Assembly (NCBI GenBank): GCA_035556715.1
Contig: DATMER010000003.1
Coordinates: forward strand, 106,104-170,103
From: DATMER01 sp035556715
GTDB lineage: Bacteria; Acidobacteriota; Thermoanaerobaculia; Multivoradales; UBA5704
Direction of reading: 5' to 3'
DNA length: 64,000 nucleotides
Part shown: piece after piece, positions 7,899 to 14,792 of the stretch
How the letters are laid out: every line of letters begins with the position of its first letter
Position numbering within the stretch: the first letter of the stretch is position 1
Translations under genes and position numbers: made by a program
Notes under the pieces: generated by a model
The model's database searches: none
What the model saw: only the letters and a program-made list of their open reading frames with translations
What the model was told of the DNA's origin: nothing

Positions 7899-8387
7899 AT
7901 GACCCAGGAGGAATACGAAGAGCGCCGGCGCGCGCTCGAGCAGGAGCTGCAGTCGGACCTCGCCCTGATCCACGCGGCTCACGAGGCGCGGATACGTTCT
8001 CTCGACAGGCTGAGGCAGCTCGCCACGGAGGAGAACGGTTCCGGCCCCGTGCCCGTCCCTTTCAACGGCGGGCATGACCGGGTTGGAACGGTTCACAAGA
8101 CCGTTCCCCCGGCGCCGGCCGCATCCCGGAAGGCGGCGCGTCCACCGGGCGCGTTCCTGGGCGATCTCGACGCCGTCCTTTCCGAGCTCCCGGAGGTGTT
8201 CGACAAGCGCGACGTCGTCCGGCTCGTCGGCTATGAGCCCACTCACCCGACGTTCTTCCGAGCCCTCACCAGGCTCCAGAACGAAGGGACGGTCGCGAGC
8301 CTGCTGCGAGATGGGCCCTGCCACAGAACCGCTTGCTACGGGTGGCGGATCTCCATGCTGCGGATCAGCCCGTCCTCGATCCTATAG
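7899..8387 (+). CDS. hypothetical protein: N-terminal coiled coil, C-terminal winged-helix-like segment
   Basis: A 162-residue protein starting MTQEEYEERRRALEQEL, with GGAAGGAGG upstream. Residues 1-50 are a charged coiled coil (LIHAAHEARIRSLDRLRQLA); residues 55-90 are a Pro/Ala linker. Residues 95-140 (LDAVLSELPEVFDKRDVVRLVGYEPTHPTFFRALTRLQNEG) resemble a helix-turn-helix/winged-helix fold. It begins 62 bp after the 21-bp array, so a functional link to the array is possible. The last 17 codons overlap the convergent SnoaL-like gene, an unusual 52-bp overlap, and may be a run-on where the original 3' end was lost. Confidence 0.7.
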   Translation: MTQEEYEERRRALEQELQSDLALIHAAHEARIRSLDRLRQLATEENGSGPVPVPFNGGHDRVGTVHKTVPPAPAASRKAARPPGAFLGDLDAVLSELPEVFDKRDVVRLVGYEPTHPTFFRALTRLQNEGTVASLLRDGPCHRTACYGWRISMLRISPSSIL

Positions 8388-8686
8388 ACATGCTCGACCG
8401 TGCCATCCGACATGACGTTGCCGTGCAGATCACGCACGACCGCATGCACCGTCACTGCCGTGCGTCCGCTCTCGTCGGTGGCGAACCCCAGAGGGTCGAC
8501 GCGCGGGTTGATCGCCGCCCACTGGCGCGTCCAGTAGTCGCGCACACCCTGGTGGCCGGTCACGCGACCACCTTCCCATCCGTTGGGCCATTCGACGTCC
8601 GGATGCATGGTCGTCAGGGCCGTGTCGATGTCACGCGCATTGAACGCGGTGTAGACGGTGGTCAAGAGGTCTCGCTCAGTCGGCAT
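8336..8686 (-). CDS. SnoaL-like / nuclear transport factor 2 family protein
   Basis: A 116-residue protein starting MPTERDLLTTVYTAFNARDI with GAGGAA upstream. It has the NTF2-like cone-fold pattern: an N-terminal helix pair, DVEWPNGWEGG, GVRDYWTRQW and a final sheet ending VEHVYRIEDGLIRSMEI. Such proteins are small isomerases, hydrolases or accessory domains acting on hydrophobic ligands; the ligand cannot be told. It overlaps the preceding plus-strand gene by 52 bp, a tight junction that suggests a recombination boundary at about 8340. Confidence 0.85.
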   Translation of the reverse strand: MPTERDLLTTVYTAFNARDIDTALTTMHPDVEWPNGWEGGRVTGHQGVRDYWTRQWAAINPRVDPLGFATDESGRTAVTVHAVVRDLHGNVMSDGTVEHVYRIEDGLIRSMEIRHP

Positions 8687-9030
8687 CACGACAGTTCCTC
8701 GGGCCCGGAGCTCTGCTGTGGGCGCGGTAGACTTTACGCCCGGCCCAGCGGGGCGCAATCATACAAAAGAATATCGACCGCTTCCCCGATCACATGCACC
8801 TGATTACCTGCGGTGACGCACATATCCTTCAAAATCCATTGTACATGTACGTTCGGCCGCCGGTAGGAACCTTCGGAGTCGTGGATGAAAGCAAAGGCTG
8901 AGCCTGAACCGCGGAATAGGTACCACCCTCTTCTGAGGACCGACCGGGAACCGGAGGGGCCTAAGAGCCCGAGGGCCGCCTGGCACGAAGGGCGCTGTAA
9001 CATCCGGAGACCCCGATCGTATAGTCTGCT
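8687..9030. other. 344-bp intergenic region between divergent genes
   Basis: No open frame of interest. It must hold the divergent promoters of the SnoaL-like gene and the PQQ-propeller gene. It contains a perfect 10-bp palindrome GTACATGTAC near 8842-8852 and TATAGT about 10 nt before the start at 9031. There is no obvious Shine-Dalgarno for the PQQ gene, which may be leaderless. Confidence 0.5.
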
Positions 9031-10905
9031 ATGACTATCGCACAGACCGACGAGTCGACGCCTCGGAAGCCGCTCCGGCTGTGGCCCGGCGTGGTCATCG
9101 TCATCCTGCTGTGGCTGGTCAGGTTTGTCCTCCCTGTCGTCGCGCCCGATGCCATGCAGATTGCGGTGCTCGGGGGAGTCATCGGCGGGTTGGGTATCCT
9201 CTTGTGGTGGGTGTTTTTCAGCCGGGCGCCCTGGTTCGAGCGCTTGGGCGCCGTCGCCGTGATGATCGTCGCGCTGTTCGCGACATTGCCCTTCCTCCAC
9301 GAGTCGATTGCGACGGGGGCGATGGGGATGTTGTTCTACATCCTGGCGGTCCCGGGCCTGAGCCTCGCCCTCGTCGCGTGGGCGGCGGCCAGCCGCCGTC
9401 TCTCAAACGGACTTCGGTGGGTGGCGATGGTCGCGGCCATCCTGCTCGCGTGCGGAGTGTGGACGCTCGTCCGGACCGGTGGCTTTACCGGCAACCTGGA
9501 TAATGATTTCGCTTGGCGGTGGACGGAGACTCCCGAGGAGCGGCTCCTGGCCCAGGAGCCGGTGGCGCTCCCGGCGGCTTCGCCAGCAGCGAAGGCCTCC
9601 GGGGAACGGCCCATGGCCCAAGCCGGCGGCGAGCCGGCGGCGCTCCCGGCGGCTCCGGCAGCAGGGGGGACTCCCGAGGAACGGCTCGCGGGCCAGGCCG
9701 CCGAGGAGCCAGCGGCAGTTTCGGTGGGCGCAGTGGCTCCGGCTGGAACGGAGACGGGAGCCGACTGGCCCGGCTTTCGCGGACCCGAGCGCAACGGCAT
9801 CGTTCGCGGCGTGCGGATCGAGACCGACTGGGCTGCATCGCCGCCGGTCGAGCTGTGGCGCCGGCCGATTGGACCGGGCTGGTCGTCCTTTGCGATCCGC
9901 GGCGACTTCCTCTACACCCAGGAGCAGCGCGGCGACGACGAGGTCGTCTCCTGCTACAACCTGACCACCGGCGAGCCGGTGTGGAGACACCTCGACGCGG
10001 CCCGGTTCTATGAGTCGAATGGCGGCGCCGGTCCGCGCGGGACGCCGACCCTCAGCAACGGTCGCTTATACACAATGGGTGCGACCGGAATCCTGAACGC
10101 GCTCGACGCCGGTGACGGCTCCGTCGTGTGGTCCCGCAACGCGGCATCCGACACCGGCACGGAGGTCCCGGGCTGGGGCTTCGCGAGCTCACCGTTGGTG
10201 GTCGGCGACGTCGTCATCGTTGCCACAGCCGGCAAGCTCGCCGCCTACGACCTTGCCACCGGTGATCCGCGCTGGTTCGGCCGGGACGGTGGCGACGGCT
10301 ACAGCTCGCCCCATCGAATGACGATCGACGGAGTCGCGCAGGTCCTGCTGCTGAGCGGAGCCGGCGCGGCCAGCGTCGCCCCGGCCGACGGCAAGCTGCT
10401 CTGGGAGCACGCGTGGAAGATGGGCACCCGCATCGTGCAGCCGGCCCTGACCGCGGACGGCGACGTCCTGATCAGCGCCGGCGAGGGAATGCGCCGCCTC
10501 GCGGTCGCGCAGGGACCCGGCGGATGGACCGTCGAAGAGCGCTGGACGTCGAATGGATTGAAGCCCTACTTCAACGACTTCGTCGTCCATGATGGCCATG
10601 CCTTCGGCTTCGACGGCCGCATCCTCTCGTCTATCGACCTCAAGGACGGCAAGCGCAAGTGGAAGGGCGGACGCTACGGCCAAGGCCAGCTCGTCCTGTT
10701 GCCTGACCAGGACTTGCTGCTGGTGGTGTCGGAGCAGGGTGAGCTGGCGCTGGTCAGGGCGACCCCCGACCAGTTCACGGAGGTCGCGCGGTTCCCGGCG
10801 ATCGAGGGCAAGACCTGGAACCACCCGGTGCTGGCCGGCGACGTCCTGCTGGTTCGCAACGCCGAGGAGATGGTCGCGTTCCGGCTGTCCCTCGCGGGCC
10901 GCTGA
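9031..10905 (+). CDS. membrane-anchored PQQ-like beta-propeller protein
   Basis: A 624-residue protein. Residues about 15-150 form four or five membrane helices. A linker of about 75 residues rich in Ala, Pro and Glu contains an imperfect internal duplication (TPEERL and EEPA/GEPA blocks). Residues about 240-620 form a PQQ-like propeller with typical blades (NLTTGEPVWRH, LNALDAGDGSVVWSRN, AYDLATGDPRWFG, DLKDGKRKWKGG) opening with DWPGFRGPERNGI. Proteins with this opening are common in Planctomycetes-type and related genomes and are often annotated as quinoprotein dehydrogenase-like; PQQ binding is not demonstrable here. It lies 6 nt from the cyclase gene, so both are probably co-transcribed. 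Confidence 0.88.
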   Translation: MTIAQTDESTPRKPLRLWPGVVIVILLWLVRFVLPVVAPDAMQIAVLGGVIGGLGILLWWVFFSRAPWFERLGAVAVMIVALFATLPFLHESIATGAMGMLFYILAVPGLSLALVAWAAASRRLSNGLRWVAMVAAILLACGVWTLVRTGGFTGNLDNDFAWRWTETPEERLLAQEPVALPAASPAAKASGERPMAQAGGEPAALPAAPAAGGTPEERLAGQAAEEPAAVSVGAVAPAGTETGADWPGFRGPERNGIVRGVRIETDWAASPPVELWRRPIGPGWSSFAIRGDFLYTQEQRGDDEVVSCYNLTTGEPVWRHLDAARFYESNGGAGPRGTPTLSNGRLYTMGATGILNALDAGDGSVVWSRNAASDTGTEVPGWGFASSPLVVGDVVIVATAGKLAAYDLATGDPRWFGRDGGDGYSSPHRMTIDGVAQVLLLSGAGAASVAPADGKLLWEHAWKMGTRIVQPALTADGDVLISAGEGMRRLAVAQGPGGWTVEERWTSNGLKPYFNDFVVHDGHAFGFDGRILSSIDLKDGKRKWKGGRYGQGQLVLLPDQDLLLVVSEQGELALVRATPDQFTEVARFPAIEGKTWNHPVLAGDVLLVRNAEEMVAFRLSLAGR

Positions 10906-10911
10906 GGCCGT

Positions 10912-11607
10912 ATGAATGAAATAATCGACTTGAGCCAGGAGATCTTCACGGGCATGCCTGTCTTTCCCGGCCTTCCGGAAGTAGAGATCACCATGCACGT
11001 CTCGCATGAACAGTGGGATGGCATTCCCGATAGCGAAGTCGTTTCACCCGCCGTGAACCGGCTGATACTGGGCGAACATACAGGTACGCACGTCGATGCC
11101 ATCAACCACATGGCACGTCAGTACCGGGAACAGTCTATCGACACGATGCCGCTGACGATGTTCTATACCGAGGGCATCTGCCTGGACCTGTCTTATAAAG
11201 GTCCGCTTGATTTGATCGAGCCAGCGGACTTGGAGCGCGCACTCTCCGAGGCGGGTCTTGAAATCAAGCAGGGGGACACAGTTCTACTGTATACGGATCA
11301 TTATCGGCGCGCATTTGGGACAGATGATTGGCACAATGGACCTGGGGTTAGTACTGACACGGCACGCTGGCTGGGGCAGCAGGGGATCGCGGCTTTTGGC
11401 GTGGAAACGATGGCGCCGGGTGTGATTGACGTTTCCAACAAGGAAGTTCATCGTATTTGCGGGGAGCTGAGCTTTACCCATTACGAGAACATGATCAATT
11501 TGCACCAGCTAATCGGCCGGGGACGTTTTCGCTTTATTGGTCTGCCGCTCAGGATACGTGGAGGAACCGGCTCGCCTGTGCGGGCAGTTGCTGTCTTCGA
11601 GGGGTGA
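10912..11607 (+). CDS. cyclase family protein (kynurenine formamidase-like hydrolase)
   Basis: A 231-residue metal-dependent amidohydrolase of the cyclase/KynB superfamily (PF04199), which hydrolyses N-formylkynurenine or similar amides and esters. The metal-binding motif is visible as HTGTHVDAINH (about residues 58-68), a variant of HxGTHxDxPxH with Pro replaced. The second conserved region AAFGVETMAPGVID is present. Its base composition is clearly lower in G+C than the flanking genes (AT-rich codons such as TAT, TTG and AAA), a sign of horizontal transfer. It is 6 nt from the PQQ-propeller gene. Confidence 0.9.
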   Translation: MNEIIDLSQEIFTGMPVFPGLPEVEITMHVSHEQWDGIPDSEVVSPAVNRLILGEHTGTHVDAINHMARQYREQSIDTMPLTMFYTEGICLDLSYKGPLDLIEPADLERALSEAGLEIKQGDTVLLYTDHYRRAFGTDDWHNGPGVSTDTARWLGQQGIAAFGVETMAPGVIDVSNKEVHRICGELSFTHYENMINLHQLIGRGRFRFIGLPLRIRGGTGSPVRAVAVFEG

Positions 11608-11645
11608 GGCAACCGGAAGAGTCCGGCAGGGGATAGACTTCTCGC

Positions 11646-12104
11646 ATGCTCGAGGCCGATCTCACCCGCCTGACCCTCGGACCTCTGTTCCTGATCTGTT
11701 TGCTGGTGGTGTTCTACCTGCGCGAGCGCAAGGCGGCCCGCCTGTTCATGGTGATCGGCGTGCTCCACGTGCTCGGGGGCCTCTGGGTCGGGCGCGAGCC
11801 GCTCCTGCGCATCTTCCGCGAAGGCTTCCTCGGGGAGGCGGACTCCGGCCTGGGTAACGTCCCTCCGGACGCGGACAAGGAGCTCCTCTTCTGGTTCGTG
11901 CTCTGGGGGGTGTTCACCTTCGTCCTCGGACAGCTCCTCTCGTGGATGGAGCGGCACGGCCAGCCCCCTCCCGCCTGGCTCGGATGGGAGCTGGTCGTCA
12001 TCAATCTCTTTGCCGCGGCCCTGATGCCCAAGGGAGGGTTCTGGCTGGTCCTGATTCCCTCGTTCCTGATCATCCGGGAATCGCGACGGCCTCAGGCGCC
12101 GTGA
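11646..12104 (+). CDS. hypothetical four-helix membrane protein
   Basis: A 152-residue protein with hydrophobic segments at about residues 9-27, 34-50, 82-98 and 116-145, separated by a charged loop (residues 55-80, EADSGLGNVPPDADKE). I cannot name the family. The composition returns to the high-GC style of the main genome. The 3' end overlaps the convergent halogenase-like gene by 35 bp. Confidence 0.75.
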   Translation: MLEADLTRLTLGPLFLICLLVVFYLRERKAARLFMVIGVLHVLGGLWVGREPLLRIFREGFLGEADSGLGNVPPDADKELLFWFVLWGVFTFVLGQLLSWMERHGQPPPAWLGWELVVINLFAAALMPKGGFWLVLIPSFLIIRESRRPQAP

Positions 12105-13890
12105 GCTCCACCCGCCGGGCCTCCGGTTTGAGCCGCCGGGTCCGGAAGCGGGCCATGCAGGGGATCTCAAACCTCCAGGCATAGCTCTCGGACGTCTCGG
12201 CACAGGCCGCCTCGAGGCGCTCGGCCATGGCGTCGGGATCGAATTCCAGATGGTCGAGATCGATGCCGCGGATGTAGGCGGCATTGGTCGCGGCCCGGGG
12301 ATCGTCGAGCACGGCTGCGGTGACGTGGGCCATGGTCCAGCGGGCCAGGTCGCGGATGTTCTCGAGCTGCTCGTCCAGCACCTGTCGCGCCTCGTCAATA
12401 CCGACTCCGACCTTGTAGAAGGTCATCTCGGCGGAGACCAGGGCTCCCACTTCCATGAAATCGAAGAAGACCGGCTCCGGGGCTTCGAGGACCACGTTCT
12501 CCTTCTTCCACCGGTAGTAGGCGGCCAGGATGCGATGCATGCCCTGGTTCATGGGCCCCAGTTGACTGAACCGGCGCAGGAACCCGGGCAGGAACGCCTG
12601 GTTGATGTGCAGGTCGTTGATGAAGGGGAAGACGTAGAAGGAAAAGTAGATGGTGAGCTCCCAGACGTAGCGCAGGGAGAAGGCCTCCTGGTCTCCCAGC
12701 GTGCAGTAGCTCACGGCGAAGCTGGGAACGTAGGCTTCGTAGATCGCCCGGGCCAGGGGCTCATAGAAGCGGATCTTGGTCTCCAGCTCGCGTTGATCGT
12801 TCGTCAGGATGCAGTCGGTGATCAGGGTGTTGTAGGTCGAGATCAGGTCTCCGCCCGGGCTGTAGAGGGGATCGGTGAAGCGGCAGGCCTCGCCGCAGAG
12901 AGCCCAGCGGGAGGGCGAGATCGTCTGTCCGTTGTCGAGGGCGAAGCTGGTGAAGCCCGAATGGTAGAGGATCTTCCGCTGCGGCAGGTCGCGGGCGTAG
13001 AGCGGGTACTCGCGGCAGATCCACTCGACGAGCTTCTCGGGTGTGGAGACGTCCTTGAAGGCGACGTTGGCGGAATCGAACACCAGCCCCAGGCTGGTCT
13101 TGCCGTGGAGAGGGATCTCCCAGAACCAGTAGCCCTCGCCGCAATAGTGATTGGTGGCGAGGAAGGTGGGGAAATGCCCCAGGGTCCCCCGCTCGGGCCG
13201 GACCCGGATGGCCTTCCGGTCGAGGTTGGTGCACTTCTCGGGGTCCAGGAGCCCCTCGACCCACATGAACGAGGAACCGTGCCGGATGGGGCTCGGACGG
13301 TCGAGGTCCTTCTTGCGGACCAGGAAGCGGCCCCGGCCGGAGGCGTCCACCACCCAGCCGGCACTGCCGGAGACCTCCTGGTCTCCCGCCTTGAAGCGCG
13401 CTTGGAAGCGGAAACTGTGGGGACCGCCGTCTTCCGACAGGTCCACCTGCAGGTCGGCCATGGGGTGGATGATCTCGAAGCCCGGGCACTCGCGGTTCTT
13501 CTCCAGGACCGCGGCCTCGAACTTGTTGCGGTCGAGCTGGTAGGTGGCGATGTTGGAAATCTTGCGGATGTAAGACTGGCTGAGGTCCTCCCAGACGCCG
13601 CCTCCGCGCTCCGACTTCCAGTAGAAGCGGAGGTTGTACTTGAGGAAGTGCTCCCGCAGGAGGTGCTCTTCCATTTCGAGCACCCGGGAGTAGTAGTAGC
13701 CGCTCACCTGGACCGTGGCCTCCCCCACCTTCTGCTTCGGCGTCGGGACCTCGGCCAAGCGGTCCAGCATCAGGATGCGGATCTCCGGGCGTTCGAGCAG
13801 GAGCTGGCGGGCGAGTGTCAGGCCCGCGAGGCCGGCACCGATGATCAGGACATCAACATCGCGATTACTGCGAAGGTTCTTCTCTTCCAT
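12070..13890 (-). CDS. FAD-dependent oxidoreductase of the flavin-dependent halogenase family
   Basis: A 606-residue flavoprotein. The Rossmann FAD motif GAGLAG is at residues 18-23, the VGEAT motif lies about residue 55, and the halogenase signature WFWEIP (WxWxIP) is near residue 255. A second FAD-binding region reads ALCGEACRFTDPLYSPGGDL. Relatives chlorinate or brominate tryptophan, phenols or carrier-tethered substrates using FADH2, and some members are only epoxidases or hydroxylases. No flavin reductase is next to it. It faces away from the ABM monooxygenase gene across a 135-bp divergent intergenic region. Family is solid; halogenation itself is an inference from the WxWxIP motif. Confidence 0.85.
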   Translation of the reverse strand: MEEKNLRSNRDVDVLIIGAGLAGLTLARQLLLERPEIRILMLDRLAEVPTPKQKVGEATVQVSGYYYSRVLEMEEHLLREHFLKYNLRFYWKSERGGGVWEDLSQSYIRKISNIATYQLDRNKFEAAVLEKNRECPGFEIIHPMADLQVDLSEDGGPHSFRFQARFKAGDQEVSGSAGWVVDASGRGRFLVRKKDLDRPSPIRHGSSFMWVEGLLDPEKCTNLDRKAIRVRPERGTLGHFPTFLATNHYCGEGYWFWEIPLHGKTSLGLVFDSANVAFKDVSTPEKLVEWICREYPLYARDLPQRKILYHSGFTSFALDNGQTISPSRWALCGEACRFTDPLYSPGGDLISTYNTLITDCILTNDQRELETKIRFYEPLARAIYEAYVPSFAVSYCTLGDQEAFSLRYVWELTIYFSFYVFPFINDLHINQAFLPGFLRRFSQLGPMNQGMHRILAAYYRWKKENVVLEAPEPVFFDFMEVGALVSAEMTFYKVGVGIDEARQVLDEQLENIRDLARWTMAHVTAAVLDDPRAATNAAYIRGIDLDHLEFDPDAMAERLEAACAETSESYAWRFEIPCMARFRTRRLKPEARRVELTAPEAVAIPG

Positions 13891-14025
13891 TCTCCAAGGC
13901 CCCCATCCTGGTGGTCGTCGTGCGGAGCAAGCCGCGATCTCTTGGGCGCAGGAGCGCTGCCTTTCGTTTCAAGCTGTAGGGTACACCGGAAAGTTGAGCC
14001 ATACTCTCGCAAGGAGGTGCTCAGT

Positions 14026-14367
14026 ATGCCGGTCATCTCGCCCGATCATCCAGCTTTCACCGTTATCGTCCGGGTCAAGGTCTCTCCCGAGCATCAGTCC
14101 GAGCTGCTCGAGCAGTCGCGGCGGATGGTACCCATCTTCCAGAAGCAGCCGGGCTTCATCTTCATGGCCGTGCACCGCAGCCTGGACGGCGAGGAGGTCA
14201 CCAGCTATCTCCAATGGGAGAGCCAAGCCCACCACGAGGCCTGCCAGGCCAGCCCGGAGGTCGCCGCGGCCGGCGGCGAGTGGATGCGCTTCATCCAGTC
14301 AGGCCAAGCCACTTTCGAGGTCCGCACTTACGAAGTGGCCGCCGCGGCCGAGGCTCCGGGGAGATAG
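14026..14367 (+). CDS. antibiotic biosynthesis monooxygenase (ABM) domain protein
   Basis: A 113-residue single ABM-fold (dimeric alpha/beta barrel) protein: FTVIVRVKVSPEHQSELLEQ, PGFIFMAVHRSLDGEEVTSYLQWES, then a final EWMRFIQSGQATFEVRTYEV strand. A strong Shine-Dalgarno AAGGAGGTG lies 6-7 nt before the ATG. Relatives include cofactor-free quinone-forming monooxygenases and many of unknown role. It is co-transcribed with the DUF1801 gene 2 nt downstream and divergent from the halogenase-like flavoprotein, suggesting a shared control region at 13891-14025. Confidence 0.9.
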   Translation: MPVISPDHPAFTVIVRVKVSPEHQSELLEQSRRMVPIFQKQPGFIFMAVHRSLDGEEVTSYLQWESQAHHEACQASPEVAAAGGEWMRFIQSGQATFEVRTYEVAAAAEAPGR

Positions 14368-14369
14368 CC

Positions 14370-14780
14370 ATGGCGGAACGCAAACAGGTGCCGCGCACGT
14401 CGCCGAAGAAGGGCCAGAGCCTGGACGAGTACATCGCCGGCCTGGAGCCGTGGCAGGCCGAGATCGTGTCCGCGCTCCGCAAGCTCGTCCGGGAGGCGGA
14501 GCCCGAGCTCGCCGAGGTCATCAAGTGGGGGCAGCCCGTGTTCGAGGCCGGCGGGCCGGTCTGCTACATCAAGCCGTTCAAGAAGCACGTCAACTTCGGC
14601 TTCTGGCGCGGCGCCGAGCTCGAAGATCCCGAGGGGCTCCTGGAGGTCGGGGGCTCGAAGATGGGACACGTCAAGCTCGAGAACGCGGGAGGGATCCGGA
14701 AGAAGGCTTTCCAGGACCTCGTGCGGCAGGCGGTGGACCTCAACCGGCGCCTGGGCAATCCAACCGCCACCCGCAAGTGA
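14370..14780 (+). CDS. DUF1801 domain protein
   Basis: A 136-residue protein of the YdhG/DUF1801 type: LDEYIAGLEPWQAEIVSALRKLVREAEPELAEVIKWGQPVF, CYIKPFKKHVNFGF, and a C-terminal KKAFQDLVRQAVDLNRR helix. The family has a compact alpha/beta fold and unknown biochemistry. The ATG lies 2 nt after the ABM stop. The gene ends 12 bp from the convergent DinB-SGNH gene. Confidence 0.9.
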   Translation: MAERKQVPRTSPKKGQSLDEYIAGLEPWQAEIVSALRKLVREAEPELAEVIKWGQPVFEAGGPVCYIKPFKKHVNFGFWRGAELEDPEGLLEVGGSKMGHVKLENAGGIRKKAFQDLVRQAVDLNRRLGNPTATRK

Positions 14781-14792
14781 CGCCCGGTCCGC

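Noticed and set aside
7436..7900. 154-codon minus-strand gene encoding RTVRNAF heptads
   Set aside because: Begins inside the start region of another gene without a ribosome-binding site; openness on both strands is explained by the 21-bp repeat lacking stop codons.
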